Assembly: GCF_024508275.1 (NCBI RefSeq)
Contig: NZ_CP101989.1
Coordinates: 682,001 to 746,000, forward strand
DNA: 64,000 nucleotides
Direction: 5' to 3'
Source: Cellulomonas wangsupingiae
GTDB lineage: Bacteria; Actinomycetota; Actinomycetes; Actinomycetales; Cellulomonadaceae
Position numbers and translations under genes: made by a program. Under the pieces are notes generated by a model. The model ran no database searches and was not told where the DNA came from. It saw only the letters and a program-made list of their open reading frames with translations. This document shows positions 1-9,026 of the stretch, piece by piece. Position 1 is the first letter of the stretch, and every line of letters starts with the position of its first letter.

Positions 1-570
1 GGCACGGGGGCGCGGGTGCTCGACACCCGCAAGACGACGCCCGGACTGCGCGCGCTCGAGAAGTACGCCGTGCGGTGCGGCGGCGGGACCAACAAGCGCA
101 TGGGTCTGTTCGACGTCGCCATGGTGAAGGACAACCACGTGGTCGCCGCCGGTTCGGTGGCCGCCGCCGTGCGCGCGGTGCGCGAGCGGTTCGCCGACGT
201 CGCGATCCAGGTGGAGGTCGACCGGCCCGAGCAGGCCGACGAGGCGCTCGACGCCGGGGCCGACTTCCTGCTGCTCGACAACATGGACACCGGCACGCTG
301 GCCGCGACGGTCGCGCGGGTGCGGGCGCGCGAGGGCGCGACGGGGCACGTCGACCTCGAGGCCACCGGCAACCTGGCGCTCGACCGGGCGCGCGAGGTCG
401 CACTCACCGGGGTCGACTACCTGTCGGTGGGCGCGCTGACGCACTCGTCGCCGATCCTCGACGTCGCGCTGGACCTCGACCCGCGGTCCGTGGCGGCGCC
501 GTCCGGCGCCCGGTCCGAGGAGCCCACCGTCACGTCCGTGACCGCCGAGGAGCAGGTGCCGCGCCCGTAG
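1..570 (+). CDS. nadC: Nicotinate-nucleotide pyrophosphorylase (carboxylating), 3' part
   Basis: Quinolinate phosphoribosyltransferase of de novo NAD synthesis: it converts quinolinate and PRPP to nicotinate mononucleotide, CO2 and PPi in the cytoplasm. The reading frame is open from base 1, so only the C-terminal 189 residues are present. The family block RVLDTRKTTPG, the basic CGGGTNKRMGLFD segment and the KDNH motif are visible, followed by VEVD and LLDNM barrel strands and the LEATGN loop that binds phosphate. An in-frame ATG later in the frame is not used, because the conserved residues precede it. The stop codon TAG doubles as the first bases of the lysS -10 hexamer. A poorly conserved tail of about 30 residues follows the catalytic barrel. 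Family identity is secure; the true start lies outside the window. Confidence 0.95.
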   Translation, partial: GTGARVLDTRKTTPGLRALEKYAVRCGGGTNKRMGLFDVAMVKDNHVVAAGSVAAAVRAVRERFADVAIQVEVDRPEQADEALDAGADFLLLDNMDTGTLAATVARVRAREGATGHVDLEATGNLALDRAREVALTGVDYLSVGALTHSSPILDVALDLDPRSVAAPSGARSEEPTVTSVTAEEQVPRP

Positions 571-580
571 AATCGTCCGG
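568..580 (+). promoter_or_regulatory. -10 element of a leaderless lysS transcript
   Basis: TAGAAT (568-573) lies 12 nt upstream of the lysS GTG, so the predicted transcription start coincides with the start codon. There is no Shine-Dalgarno sequence. The hexamer begins at the nadC stop codon, so lysS can be transcribed independently of nadC. Confidence 0.6.
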
Positions 581-2127
581 TGACCGCACCCACCGAGCCT
601 GCCGCCCCGACGCCGGACGCCGACACCACGACACCCGCCGTGGACGACGTCCCCGAGCAGATGCGGGTCCGCAAGGCCAAGCGCGAGCGGCTGCTCGAGG
701 CGGGCGTCGAGGCGTACCCGGTGTCGGTGCCGCGCACCCACACGATCGCGCAGGTGCGCGAGGCGTACCCCGAGCTCGAGCCGGGCACGGAGACGGACGA
801 CGTCGTGGGCGTCGCGGGGCGTGTGGTGTTCCTCCGCAACACCGGCAGGCTCGCGTTCGCGACGCTGCAGGACGGTGCCGGGACCCGCCTGCAGGCGATG
901 CTCAGCGAGAAGGAGGTCGGCGCCGACGCGCTGGCCGCGTTCAAGGCCGACGTCGACCTCGGTGACCACGTCTTCGTCCACGGGCGGGTCATCGCCTCGC
1001 GCCGCGGTGAGCTGAGCGTCATGGCGGACGAGTGGCGCATGGCGGCCAAGGCCATCCGCCCGCTGCCGAACCTGTACGAGGGCACCGAGATGTCCGAGGA
1101 GGCGCGGGTCCGGCAGCGCTACGTCGACCTGATCGTGCGCCCGGGCGCACGCGAGATGGTGCGGCTGCGCGCCGCCGTCGTGCGCTCGCTGCGCGAGAAC
1201 TTCTACCGGCGCGGGTTCCTGGAGCTCGAGACCCCGATGCTGCAGGTCCGTCCCGAAGGTGCCGCCGCGCGGCAGTTCGAGACGCACATGAATGCTTTCG
1301 ACATGGACCTCTACCTGCGGATCGCACCCGAGCTGTTCCTCAAGCGGGCGGCGGTCGGCGGCGTCGAGAAGGTCTTCGAGATCAACCGGAACTTCCGCAA
1401 CGAGGGCGTGGACTCCACGCATTCCCCGGAGTTCGCGATGCTCGAGGCGTACGAGGCCTACGGCGACTACGACACCATGGCGGCCCTCACGCAGGACCTC
1501 GTGCAGACCGCGGCCGTGGACGCGCTCGGCACGACGGTCGTGACGCTCGCGGACGGCACCGAGTACGACCTGGGCGGGCAGTGGACGTCCCTGACGATGT
1601 ACGGGTCGCTGTCCGAGGCGTTGGGCGAGCAGATCACCCACGACACGTCGGACGAGAAGCTGCTGTCGCTGCTGGCGGACGCCGAGATCGAGCTCGCCCC
1701 CGCGCAGCGCAACCACGGCAAGATGGTCGAGGAGCTGTGGGAGCACCACGTCGGCTCGACGCTGTGGGCGCCGACGTTCGTGCGCGACTTCCCGGTCGAG
1801 ACGTCGCCCCTGACGCGCGACCACCGCACCGAGCGCGGCCTGGTGGAGAAGTGGGACCTGTACGTGCGCGGCATGGAGCTGGCCACCGCGTACTCCGAGC
1901 TCGTCGACCCCGTCGTGCAGCGCGAGCGGTTCGAGGCGCAGGCCCTGCTCGCCGCGCGGGGCGACGACGAGGCCATGCGGATCGACGAGGACTTCCTCGC
2001 CGCGATGGAGCACGCGATGCCCCCGTCGGGGGGCATGGGGATGGGTGTCGACCGGCTGCTCATCGCGATGACGGGTCATGGCATCCGTGACACGATTCCC
2101 TTTCCGCTCGTGAAGCCGCAGGTCTGA
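580..2127 (+). CDS. lysS: Lysine--tRNA ligase, class II
   Basis: Charges tRNA-Lys with lysine in the cytoplasm. At 515 aa it has the usual length. An N-terminal OB-fold (about residues 60-170) precedes the class II core. Motif 2 is seen as [14 protein letters not shown], and motif 3 as GMGMGVDRL near the C terminus, with the PEGAAARQF motif between. The first about 25 residues are low-complexity Ala/Pro/Thr. The GTG at 580 was chosen because it sits at the predicted transcription start behind TAGAAT. The short membrane-protein gene at 2150 and lsr2 follow on the same strand. Identity is clear from the synthetase motifs. Confidence 0.97.
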   Translation: MTAPTEPAAPTPDADTTTPAVDDVPEQMRVRKAKRERLLEAGVEAYPVSVPRTHTIAQVREAYPELEPGTETDDVVGVAGRVVFLRNTGRLAFATLQDGAGTRLQAMLSEKEVGADALAAFKADVDLGDHVFVHGRVIASRRGELSVMADEWRMAAKAIRPLPNLYEGTEMSEEARVRQRYVDLIVRPGAREMVRLRAAVVRSLRENFYRRGFLELETPMLQVRPEGAAARQFETHMNAFDMDLYLRIAPELFLKRAAVGGVEKVFEINRNFRNEGVDSTHSPEFAMLEAYEAYGDYDTMAALTQDLVQTAAVDALGTTVVTLADGTEYDLGGQWTSLTMYGSLSEALGEQITHDTSDEKLLSLLADAEIELAPAQRNHGKMVEELWEHHVGSTLWAPTFVRDFPVETSPLTRDHRTERGLVEKWDLYVRGMELATAYSELVDPVVQRERFEAQALLAARGDDEAMRIDEDFLAAMEHAMPPSGGMGMGVDRLLIAMTGHGIRDTIPFPLVKPQV

Positions 2128-2149
2128 CGATGTCAAAGGTGGAGGGCTC

Positions 2150-2314
2150 ATGAACGGGTGGGGCGCAGTTCTCGCGGCCTTGCTGCCGTCGGTCGGCGTC
2201 GGGCTGATCTTCTGGTTCGCGATGCGCGCGATCATCAACGCCGACCGGTCGGAGCGTCAGGCGCTCGCGCGCATGGACGGGGATAACGATCGACCTGGTC
2301 CCACCGAACCCTGA
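2150..2314 (+). CDS. Small single-pass membrane protein of unknown function
   Basis: A 54-residue ORF in the lysS-lsr2 gap. It starts with ATG at 2150 behind the purine-rich GGTGGAGGG and ends with TGA at 2314. Residues about 5-25 form one hydrophobic helix (LAALLPSVGVGLIFWFAM), followed by a charged cytoplasmic tail with ADRSERQALARMD. Small proteins of this shape are commonly annotated between lysS and lsr2 in actinobacteria, which supports it as real. No function can be inferred. The ribosome-binding site, codon use with G/C third positions and the fit between neighbours are the evidence. Confidence 0.75.
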   Translation: MNGWGAVLAALLPSVGVGLIFWFAMRAIINADRSERQALARMDGDNDRPGPTEP

Positions 2315-2397
2315 GAATGTCGGTACCCGTTTGACGGGTACAAACTCGGGTGGGACAGTGTGCGAGTCAGCAATTTCCCCATGCCCGGGAGCATTCC

Positions 2398-2745
2398 ATG
2401 GCACAGAAGGTGCAGGTCCTGCTCGTCGACGACGTCGACGGTGGGACGGCGGACGAGACCGTGACGTTCGGTCTCGACGGCGTGACGTACGAGATCGACC
2501 TCACGTCCGAGAACGCCGCCAAGCTGCGTGACGCGTTCGCCCAGTGGGTCGCGAACGCCCGCAAGGTCAGTGGCCGCTCGGCCGCTCGCTCCTCCGCTCG
2601 CTCCTCGTCCTCGTCGTCGACGCGCACCGCGCGCTCGAACGAGGCGCAGGAGATCCGCGAGTGGGCGAAGGCCAACGGGTACCAGGTCTCCGAGCGGGGT
2701 CGCATCTCCGCGGAGGTCAAGAAGGCGTACGACGACGCTCACTGA
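2398..2745 (+). CDS. lsr2: Lsr2 family nucleoid-associated protein
   Basis: H-NS-like DNA bridging protein that binds AT-rich or horizontally acquired DNA and silences it. The 115-residue product starts MAQKVQVLLVDD, the classic Lsr2 dimerization domain (residues 1-60), then has a Ser/Arg-rich linker, and ends in the DNA-binding domain with EIREWAKANGYQVSERGRI. The RGR hook that inserts into the AT minor groove is present. The ATG at 2398 was chosen over an upstream in-frame ATG (2350) because the protein family begins exactly here. A strong hairpin terminator follows 44 nt after the stop. In an organism with so much GC, Lsr2 is a good candidate to silence AT-richer islands such as the ORF at 46211. 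Confidence 0.96.
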   Translation: MAQKVQVLLVDDVDGGTADETVTFGLDGVTYEIDLTSENAAKLRDAFAQWVANARKVSGRSAARSSARSSSSSSTRTARSNEAQEIREWAKANGYQVSERGRISAEVKKAYDDAH

Positions 2746-2788
2746 GCGTCGATGCCGCGTCGCGTTCGGGGGGACGTGACGCACCGGA

Positions 2789-2816
2789 GGGGCCGGCACC
2801 GCAAGGTGCCGGCCCC
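2789..2816 (+). terminator. Intrinsic terminator of lsr2
   Basis: A perfect 12-bp stem GGGGCCGGCACC with a GCAA tetraloop, followed by TTCG rather than a T run, as usual in high-GC actinobacteria. It lies 44 nt past the lsr2 stop. Confidence 0.75.
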
Positions 2817-2842
2817 TTCGCCGTCCCCGGGACGCCGTCCCG

Positions 2843-2952
2843 ACTGGATCGCACTCTCGCCTCCTGTCCCGAACTGGATGGCACTCTCACCCCTGGAGAG
2901 GGGAACCCACCCCACCCCGAAGACCCCCCCGGGCGTGAGAGAGCAATCCAGT
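2843..2952. repeat. Intergenic repeat cluster A (three copies of an 18-bp element)
   Basis: Three copies of ACTGGATNGNNCTCTCNC: 2843-2860 and 2873-2890 in plus orientation, 2935-2952 in minus orientation. They sit between the lsr2 terminator and the convergent xylB gene. The same element recurs at 11518-11601 and 30467-30723. No ORF or known mobile-element feature accompanies it. Confidence 0.8.
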
Positions 2953-2979
2953 CACCCCCCGCCCTCCGGGACGTGACGA

Positions 2980-3010
2980 AAGGGGCCGCACCCACCGGGT
3001 GCGGCCCCTT
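2980..3010 (-). terminator. Terminator of the xylAB side (may act in both directions)
   Basis: A perfect 14-bp stem AAGGGGCCGCACCC around a 3-nt ACC loop. It ends 10 bases short of the xylB stop codon and reads as a terminator on either strand, because the AA/TT ends are symmetric. Confidence 0.75.
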
Positions 3011-3020
3011 CGTCAGCGTG

Positions 3021-4460
3021 TCAGGCGGGGCGGTCGACCGTGAGGTCGCGGGCGGCGGCGTACTGCTCGCGCACGACGGGCGTCGGCTCGCCCGTCATGA
3101 CCTCGGCGTCGGAGGACGCCGACCACGACGGCGGCGCGTCCTGGCCGGAGAGGACCCACGCGGCCTGCCGCGCGGCACCGTCGGCGACGTACTCGCCGGG
3201 AGTCGGCACCTGCACGTCCACGCCCATGATCGACGGGATGATCCGGCGCACGGCCTCGGACTGCGCGCCGCCACCGATGAGGAACACGCGCTCGACGGGC
3301 ACGCCCACGGCGCGCATCGCGTCGATGCCGTCTGCGAGCGAGCAGAGCATGCCCTCGACCGCGGCGCGCGCGACGTGCGCGGGCGTCGTGTTGGCCAGGC
3401 GCATGCCGTGCAGGGCGCCGGTGGACATCGGCTTGTTCGGCGTGCGCTCGCCCTCGAGGTAGGGGACGTGCACGAGGCCGTCGGCGCCCGCCGGGGCGGA
3501 CAGCGCGAGCTCCGAGAGTCCCGGGTGGTCGACGCCGAGCATCCGGCACGCCGCGTCGAGCACGCGCGAGGCGTTGAGCGTGACCGCGAGCGGCAGGTAC
3601 GAGCCGGTCGCGTCGGCGAACCCGGTGACCAGCCCGGTGCCGTCCGCGATGGGCGCGGCCGAGATCGCCGACACCACGCCCGACGTGCCGAGCGACACCG
3701 CGACGTCACCCGGCAGCAGGCCGAGCGCGAGCGCGGCGGCGGCGTTGTCACCGGCGCCCGGGCCCAGCACCGGCTTCTTCGCGAACGCAGGCGCGACGGG
3801 GCCCGCCTCGTTGGCGGCGAGCACGCGCGGCAGGCGCGGCACGCTGCCGAGCGCCATCTCGAGCAGGTCCGTGCGGTAGTCCTCGGTGAACGGCGACCAG
3901 TAGCCCGTGCCCGACGCGTCGGACCGGTCGGTGATGAGCCCGTCGAACCCGACCTCGGCCATGCCGCCGGCGAGCTTCCACGTCAGCCAGTCGTGGGGGA
4001 GCGCCACGGCGGCGACGCGCGCGGCGTTCTCCGGCTCCGCGTCGCGCAGCCAGCGCAGCTTGGTGATCGTCAGCGACGCGACGGGCACCGAGCCGATCGC
4101 GTCGGCCCAGGCCTGCGCGCCGACCGTGACGTCGCCGTCGCCGAGCTCGGAGATCAGGTCACGCGCCGCCTGCGCGGAGCGCGTGTCGTTCCACAGCAGC
4201 GCCTCGCGGACGACCTCGCCGTCGGCGTCGAGCACGACCATGCCGTGCTGCTGCCCGCCGACGGAGATCGCCTCGACGTCGTCGAGGCCGCCGGCGTCCG
4301 CGATGGCCGCCTGCAGCGCGTCCCACCAGTGGTGCGGATGCACCTCGGTGCCCTCCGGGTGCCTGGCCCGGCCCTGCCGGACCAGCTCACCGGTCTGCGC
4401 GTCGCGCACGACCACCTTGCACGACTGCGTGGACGAGTCCACACCTGCCACGAGCGTCAT
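3021..4460 (-). CDS. xylB: Xylulokinase
   Basis: FGGY-family kinase that phosphorylates D-xylulose to xylulose 5-phosphate for entry into the pentose phosphate pathway. It is 479 aa, normal for the family. The N-terminal ATP/sugar fold begins [13 protein letters not shown], the QQHGMVVLD segment follows near residue 70, and the C-terminal FGGY half carries [10 protein letters not shown] and [13 protein letters not shown]. It starts with ATG at 4460, downstream of xylA on the same strand, but a hairpin lies in the 143-nt gap. Xylulokinase expression may therefore depend on readthrough or its own promoter. Together with xylA and the divergent ROK regulator it forms a standard xylose locus. Confidence 0.96.
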   Translation of the reverse strand: MTLVAGVDSSTQSCKVVVRDAQTGELVRQGRARHPEGTEVHPHHWWDALQAAIADAGGLDDVEAISVGGQQHGMVVLDADGEVVREALLWNDTRSAQAARDLISELGDGDVTVGAQAWADAIGSVPVASLTITKLRWLRDAEPENAARVAAVALPHDWLTWKLAGGMAEVGFDGLITDRSDASGTGYWSPFTEDYRTDLLEMALGSVPRLPRVLAANEAGPVAPAFAKKPVLGPGAGDNAAAALALGLLPGDVAVSLGTSGVVSAISAAPIADGTGLVTGFADATGSYLPLAVTLNASRVLDAACRMLGVDHPGLSELALSAPAGADGLVHVPYLEGERTPNKPMSTGALHGMRLANTTPAHVARAAVEGMLCSLADGIDAMRAVGVPVERVFLIGGGAQSEAVRRIIPSIMGVDVQVPTPGEYVADGAARQAAWVLSGQDAPPSWSASSDAEVMTGEPTPVVREQYAAARDLTVDRPA

Positions 4461-4558
4461 CGCGTGTGCTCCCTTGCCGAGGTGCCCGGACTGCCGGGCG
4501 TGGGGTGTCCGAGAGGGGATCGCGCCGGGCCGCTCGGACGTCGGGTGCCGGGACGGGC

Positions 4559-4591
4559 GACGCCCGGGGAGCGCGAGGCTCCCCGGGCGTC
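4559..4591 (-). terminator. Hairpin between xylA and xylB
   Basis: A perfect 14-bp stem GACGCCCGGGGAGC with a 5-nt loop lies 12 nt after the xylA stop. It could reduce xylB transcription relative to xylA or stabilise the xylA 3' end. Confidence 0.65.
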
Positions 4592-4603
4592 AGGTGCTGC
4601 TGG

Positions 4604-5794
4604 TCAGCCGCGCGCGCCCATGGCGTGCTCGACCGCGAGCTGGTTGAGGCGCACGAAGCCGTAGCCGTGCTTGGCCACGCCCTCGACGTCGAAGTCCTCG
4701 AACGCGGAACGGTCCGCGAGGAAGTCGGCGAGCGACTCGCCCTCGTTCAGCGTGGGCTTCGCGAGCTCGAAGACACCGGCGGCCTCCATGGCCTCCTGGA
4801 CCTCGGGGTCGGCGCGGAACGCCTGCGCCCGCTCCTTGAGCAGGATGTACGTCGACATGTTGGCGGCGGCCGAGGCCCACACGCCGTCGAAGTCCTCGGT
4901 GCGCGAGGGCTTGTAGTCGAAGTGGATCGGGCCGTCGTACTTGGGGCCGCCGCTGGGGAAGCCGTTCTCGACGAGGTCGACCGTCGCGAACGCGGAGAAC
5001 AGGTCGCCGTGGCCGAAGACCAGGTCCTGGTCGTACTTGATGCCACGCTGGCCGTTGAGGTCGATGTGGAAGAGCTTGTCCGCCCACAGCGCCTGCGCGA
5101 GGCCCGTCGTGTAGTTCAGGCCGGCCATCTGCTCGTGGCCCGTCTCCGGGTTGAGGCCGACGATGTCGCCGTGCTCGAGCTTGGCGATGAGGCCGAGCGC
5201 GTGCCCGATCGTCGGGAGCAGGATGTCGCCGCGGGGCTCGTTGGGCTTCGGCTCGATCGCGATGCGCAGGCCGTAGCCCTTCTCCTTGATGTACGCGGCG
5301 ACGGTGTCGATGCCGTCCGCGTACGCCTGGTGCGCGGCGTACAGGTCCTTGGCGGAGTCGTACTCGGCGCCCTCGCGGCCGCCCCACATGACGAACGTGT
5401 CGGCGTCCAGCGACGCGGCCAGGTCGACGTTGCGCAGGATCTTGCGCAGCGCGTAGCGGCGCACGCGGCGGTCGTTCGAGGTGAACGCGCCGTCCTTGAA
5501 GATCGGGTGCGTGAACGTGTTGGTCGTCACCATCTCGACCGTGATGCCGGTCTCGGCCAGCGCGCCGCGGAAGCGGTCGAGGATCTTCTCGCGCTCGGCG
5601 TCCGAGGAGCCGAAGGGCACCACGTCGTCGTCGTGGAAGGTCACGTGCGCGGCGCCGAGCTCGGCGAGCTTGTGCACGGACTCGACCGGGTCGAGCCACG
5701 GGCGGGTGGCGGCGCCGAACGGGTCCTGGGCGTTCCATCCGACGGTCCAGAGACCGAAGGAGAACTTGTCGTCAGGGGTGGGCTTGCGAACCAT
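4604..5794 (-). CDS. xylA: Xylose isomerase
   Basis: Interconverts D-xylose and D-xylulose with two divalent metals. The 396-aa length fits the class I (short, actinobacterial) group that includes commercial glucose isomerases. Visible signatures are the catalytic His region [11 protein letters not shown] (near residue 55), [15 protein letters not shown], the metal-binding [11 protein letters not shown], and the second metal site [15 protein letters not shown] near residue 245. The ATG at 5794 is preceded by GGAGGCC. It is the first gene of the xylAB unit and is controlled from the intergenic operator shared with xylR. Confidence 0.97.
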   Translation of the reverse strand: MVRKPTPDDKFSFGLWTVGWNAQDPFGAATRPWLDPVESVHKLAELGAAHVTFHDDDVVPFGSSDAEREKILDRFRGALAETGITVEMVTTNTFTHPIFKDGAFTSNDRRVRRYALRKILRNVDLAASLDADTFVMWGGREGAEYDSAKDLYAAHQAYADGIDTVAAYIKEKGYGLRIAIEPKPNEPRGDILLPTIGHALGLIAKLEHGDIVGLNPETGHEQMAGLNYTTGLAQALWADKLFHIDLNGQRGIKYDQDLVFGHGDLFSAFATVDLVENGFPSGGPKYDGPIHFDYKPSRTEDFDGVWASAAANMSTYILLKERAQAFRADPEVQEAMEAAGVFELAKPTLNEGESLADFLADRSAFEDFDVEGVAKHGYGFVRLNQLAVEHAMGARG

Positions 5795-5856
5795 GGAGGC
5801 CTCCGCGTCGAGGGGGGACCGGGCGCACGGCTGTCGAGCGACCGGATTTTGTTCTC

Positions 5857-5891
5857 GGGATGAATTTATCCCGCGGAGTCGCTAGGGTCAA
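5857..5891 (-). promoter_or_regulatory. xylA promoter overlapped by a palindromic operator
   Basis: On the minus strand TTGACC (complement of 5886-5891) and TAAATT (complement of 5863-5868) are separated by exactly 17 bp, a near-consensus housekeeping promoter for xylA. The -10 is embedded in the 16-bp palindrome GGGATGAATTTATCCC (5857-5872). This is the obvious operator for the adjacent ROK regulator: binding would occlude the xylA -10. The AT-rich core stands out sharply from the surrounding GC-rich DNA. Confidence 0.75.
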
Positions 5892-5894
5892 GCC

Positions 5895-7241
5895 ATGCCG
5901 AGGCAGGACGACGCGCCGGACGACGCCCTGCGCGACGTCGCACCGCAGGGCTTCGCGACCCCTCGCCCCGCCGCCCTGACGCGTCTGCCCGACGCCCTGG
6001 CAGGCGCCCCCCGGACGCGTGAGGGACGTGCCGCCGAACGCGTGCCCGACCCCTCACGGGCCGCTCGGCAGGCGCAGATGCGCAGGCACAACCTCTCGGT
6101 GGCGCTCGCCCAGGTCGTCGACGCGAGGACCCCTCCCTCCCGCGCGCAGATCGCCGCCGCCACCGGCCTGGCTCGTGGCACCGTCACCGGGCTGGTCGAC
6201 GTGCTCATCGAGGCCGGACTGGTGCGTGAGCTCGACCCGGTCGTCGTGGCGCGTGCCGGACGGCCCGCGGTGCCGCTGGCCCCGACGCCGGGCCGCGTGG
6301 CCGGCGTCGGTATGGAGGTCAATGTCGACTACCTGGGCCTGCGGGCCGTCGACCTCGCGGGCGGCGTGCTGGTCGAGGCGGTCGAGCACGTGGACCTGCG
6401 GGGCAGCGACCCCGACGCGGTCCTCGACCGGCTCGCGATGCTCGCCGCGCCGGTGCTCGCCGCGCTCGCTGCCGACGGCGTCCGCGTCGCGGGCACCGCG
6501 CTCGCCCTGCCCGGCCTCGTCGACCGGATCACCGGCCCGCTGCGGTACGCGCCGAACCTCGGCTGGCGCGACGTCGACGTCGTCGCCCGCCTGGCCGCGC
6601 ACCCCGTCCTCGCGGACCTGCCGCCGCGCGTCGCCAACGAGGCGAACCTCGCCGCCCGTGCCGAGGCGCACGCGCGCCGCGCCGCCGTCGCGCCGTCGTT
6701 CCTGTACGTGTCGGGCGAGGTCGGTGTCGGTGGCGCGCTCGTCCTCGACGGCGAGATCTTCCTCGGCCGGCACGGCTGGAGCGGGGAGATCGGCCACGTC
6801 GTCGTCGACGGGGGAGCGGGCGGGACGCGGCCCGTGTCCCTGGAGCAGCACGCCGGTCAGGACGCGATCGCCCGGGCCGCGGGCCTGCCGGCCGGGGCGC
6901 CGTTCGCGGACGTCGTCGCCGCGCTGGACGCCGGGGACGCGCGCGCCCGCGACGCCGTCCGGGGCGCCGCGCGGTGGCTCGGGCTCGCGGTGGCGACCGT
7001 GGCCAACGTCGTCGACGTCAGCCAGGTCGTCCTGGGCGGCACGTTCGGCCTGGTCTTCGAGGACGTCCAGGACGTCGTCCGCGACGCGCTGGCCGACCGC
7101 GTGATCTTCGCGGACTGGTCGTCGCCGTCGGTGACGCGCGCCGCGGCGGGCGACTACCCGGCGATGACGGGCGGGGCGCTGGCGGTGCTGCGCACGGTGG
7201 TGGCGGACCCGACCCCGTGGTTCGCCACCACGACGGCCTGA
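5895..7241 (+). CDS. xylR: ROK-family transcriptional regulator of xylose genes (XylR type)
   Basis: Likely xylose-responsive repressor. After about 65 residues of low-complexity N terminus comes a winged HTH (SRAQIAAATGLARGTVTGLVDVLIEAGLV). This is followed by the ROK sugar-kinase-like fold with GVGMEVNVDYLGL, a VGVGGALVLDGEIF block and HGWSGEIGHVVVD. The kinase fold lacks a cysteine-rich CGCxGC zinc motif: the corresponding stretch is DGGAGGTRPVSLEQ, so zinc binding appears lost. The ATG at 5895 sits 12 nt after TAGGGT (5883-5888), suggesting a leaderless message whose -10 lies close to the xylA -35. The divergent arrangement with xylA and the shared operator support the role. It is 448 aa; the true N terminus could be shorter. 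Confidence 0.9.
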   Translation: MPRQDDAPDDALRDVAPQGFATPRPAALTRLPDALAGAPRTREGRAAERVPDPSRAARQAQMRRHNLSVALAQVVDARTPPSRAQIAAATGLARGTVTGLVDVLIEAGLVRELDPVVVARAGRPAVPLAPTPGRVAGVGMEVNVDYLGLRAVDLAGGVLVEAVEHVDLRGSDPDAVLDRLAMLAAPVLAALAADGVRVAGTALALPGLVDRITGPLRYAPNLGWRDVDVVARLAAHPVLADLPPRVANEANLAARAEAHARRAAVAPSFLYVSGEVGVGGALVLDGEIFLGRHGWSGEIGHVVVDGGAGGTRPVSLEQHAGQDAIARAAGLPAGAPFADVVAALDAGDARARDAVRGAARWLGLAVATVANVVDVSQVVLGGTFGLVFEDVQDVVRDALADRVIFADWSSPSVTRAAAGDYPAMTGGALAVLRTVVADPTPWFATTTA

Positions 7242-7312
7242 CCCCGACCGTCGCGACGGGTGGACCGCGGCGCGTCCGGGGCGGCGACCACGCGGGGGCG
7301 TCGACGGCTGCG

Positions 7313-7325
7313 TAGGGTCGGCCCG
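7313..7325 (+). promoter_or_regulatory. -10 element of a leaderless transcript (lactonase gene)
   Basis: TAGGGT at 7313-7318 lies 12 nt before the GTG start at 7325, the same spacing as at xylR and lysS. No Shine-Dalgarno is present. Confidence 0.55.
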
Positions 7326-8407
7326 TGAGCGCGACGACACCCCTGTGGATCGGCACCTTCCCGCGCGCCGGCATCGGCACGCAGGCCGGGCTCGGCGAGG
7401 GCGTGTGGCGCGTCGACCTCGACGAGACGACCGGTGCGCTGGGGGCGCCGCGGTTCGTCGTCGAGACCCCCGCGCCGACGTTCGTCGCGACGCACCCGTC
7501 GGGGCGCTGGCTGTACGCGGCGGGCGAGAGCGAGCCCGGGACGCTCACCGCGTTCGAGGTCGACGACGACGGCGGGCTGACCGCGCGCGCCGTCGTCGCG
7601 TCGGGCGGGTCCGGGCCGTGCCACCTGCTGGTGGTCGACGACGCGCTGTACGTCGCCAACTACGTCGACGGCGTGCTCGGCGTCGTGCCGCTGACGCCCG
7701 ACGGCGCGTTCGCCCCCGACGTCGTCGCGTCCGGGCGGCCCGCGCAGGCGTTCGGCCACACCGGCGCCGGCCCGGACGTCGACCGGCAGGAAGGCCCGCA
7801 CGCGCACTTCGTCGCCCTCACGCCGGACGGCCGTCACGTCGTCGTCGCCGATCTCGGCACCGACGAGCTGCGCCGCTACGCGCGCGGCGAGGACGGCCTG
7901 CTCACGCCGGACGGCCTCGCCGCGACGCTGGGCCCCGGGACGGGGCCGCGGCACGTCGTGTTCGCGTCCGACGGCTCGCGCCTGTACGTCGCCGGTGAGC
8001 TCGACGCGAGCGTCCACGTGCTGCTGTGGGACGCCGCCACCGCCACGGGCACCGCGGTGCAGCGGGTGCCGGCCGTCCCCGGGGAGGCGTCCGGCGACGG
8101 CGTGCGCCGCTCGCCGTCGCACGTCCTGCTCGACGGCGACCGGCTGGTCCTGGGCGTGCGCGCGCTGGGCCTGCGGGGTCCGGACGTCCTCAGCGTCTTC
8201 GACGTGCACGCCGACGGCTCGCTCGGCGACCCGCGCACGCAGCCGCTCGGCGGCCCGACGCCCCGGCACCTCGAGGTCGTCCACGGCTGGACGGTCGTCG
8301 CCCTGCAGGACGCGCACGCGGTCGTCGTGCACGACCCCCACGGTGCGCAGGTGTCGCGCGTCGAGGTGCGCTCGCCCGCGTGCGTCGTGCCGGTCGCGCC
8401 GCGCTGA
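7325..8407 (+). CDS. Lactonase-family seven-bladed beta-propeller protein
   Basis: 360 aa, related to the Pgl (YbhE-type) 6-phosphogluconolactonase / cycloisomerase family. It opens with the family's typical WIGTFPRAGIGTQAGLGEG, continues with repeating propeller blades (THPSGRWLYAAGE, VDDALYVANYVDG, LTPDGRHVVVADLGTDEL), and has the GPHAHFVALTPDG stretch that forms the active-site face. The family hydrolyses sugar lactones or similar esters; the exact substrate cannot be read from sequence. It follows xylR by 83 nt on the same strand and could act on aldonolactones arising from sugar oxidation, but that link is only positional. It converges with the TetR gene, with 7 nt between stops. Confidence 0.85.
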   Translation: MSATTPLWIGTFPRAGIGTQAGLGEGVWRVDLDETTGALGAPRFVVETPAPTFVATHPSGRWLYAAGESEPGTLTAFEVDDDGGLTARAVVASGGSGPCHLLVVDDALYVANYVDGVLGVVPLTPDGAFAPDVVASGRPAQAFGHTGAGPDVDRQEGPHAHFVALTPDGRHVVVADLGTDELRRYARGEDGLLTPDGLAATLGPGTGPRHVVFASDGSRLYVAGELDASVHVLLWDAATATGTAVQRVPAVPGEASGDGVRRSPSHVLLDGDRLVLGVRALGLRGPDVLSVFDVHADGSLGDPRTQPLGGPTPRHLEVVHGWTVVALQDAHAVVVHDPHGAQVSRVEVRSPACVVPVAPR

Positions 8408-8414
8408 CCGGTGC

Positions 8415-8975
8415 TCAGGCCGGGCTGAGCGCCATCTCGAGGGCCGTCGCGACGAGCGCGTGCCGATCGTCACCGGCCGGCAGGGTGTCCGCGAGCTGGT
8501 CGGCGCCGACGGCCGCGGCGAGGGAGATCACCGCGCGGCGGTGGGCGACGTCGGCCGGGATGCCGAGCTCGGTGAGCAGGCCGGTGACGTGCTCGACGCG
8601 GCGTGCGGTCACCCGGCGGACCGCGTCCTGGACGCCTTCGGCGGCGGCCTCCAGGTAGAGGCGCCGTTCCCCGCCGCGTCGGGGCCCGCGTGCGGCGACC
8701 TCGGCGAAGAGGGCGTGGAGCCGTGCGTGCGCGTCGCCGTCGTCGGCGGTGCGGGCGATGACCTCCTCGGTCTGCTCGGCCTCCCACCGCTCGACCACGG
8801 CGTCGACGAGCGCGCGGCGGTCGTCGAAGTGCCAGTAGAAGGAGCCCTTGGTGACGCCGAGCGTGCGGGCGAGCGCCTCGACGCGTACGCCGGCCAGTCC
8901 GTCGCTGCGGAACGCGGTGGTGGCGGCGTCGACCCACTGGTCGCGCGTGACGCGGGGGCGGGGTGACGGCGGCAC
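8415..8975 (-). CDS. TetR-family transcriptional regulator
   Basis: 186 aa. The N-terminal HTH runs from WVDAATTAFRSDGLAG to TLGVTKGSFYWHFDDRRALVDAVVERW, a textbook TetR domain. The C-terminal helical ligand domain has no recognisable relatives by eye. The GTG at 8975 was chosen because TAGCGT on the minus strand (8988-8983) precedes it by 13 nt, as at other leaderless genes here. It is divergent from the DUF2867 gene across a region dense in CCGTACGG palindromes, which also occur upstream of the flavin-binding protein at 9595. This regulator most likely represses itself and both neighbours. Confidence 0.92.
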   Translation of the reverse strand: MPPSPRPRVTRDQWVDAATTAFRSDGLAGVRVEALARTLGVTKGSFYWHFDDRRALVDAVVERWEAEQTEEVIARTADDGDAHARLHALFAEVAARGPRRGGERRLYLEAAAEGVQDAVRRVTARRVEHVTGLLTELGIPADVAHRRAVISLAAAVGADQLADTLPAGDDRHALVATALEMALSPA

Positions 8976-8978
8976 CGA

Positions 8979-9018
8979 CCGTACGCTACCGTACGGTTGA
9001 CCATACGCCACCGTACGG
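8979..9018. promoter_or_regulatory. TetR operator array (CCGTACGG palindromes)
   Basis: CCGTACGG occurs at 8989-8996 and 9011-9018, with a variant CCGTACGC at 8979-8986 and a further CATACG half-match between. Start-to-start distances are 10 and 22 bp, about one and two helical turns. The sites cover both -10 elements: TAGCGT for tetR on the minus strand and TACGGA (9014-9019) for the DUF2867 gene. Confidence 0.75.
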
Positions 9019-9026
9019 AGTCGCCC

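Noticed and set aside
2350..2397. Upstream ATG start for lsr2
   Set aside because: The extra 16 residues are not part of the conserved Lsr2 N terminus; ATG 2398 gives the family-exact start MAQKVQVLLVDD.
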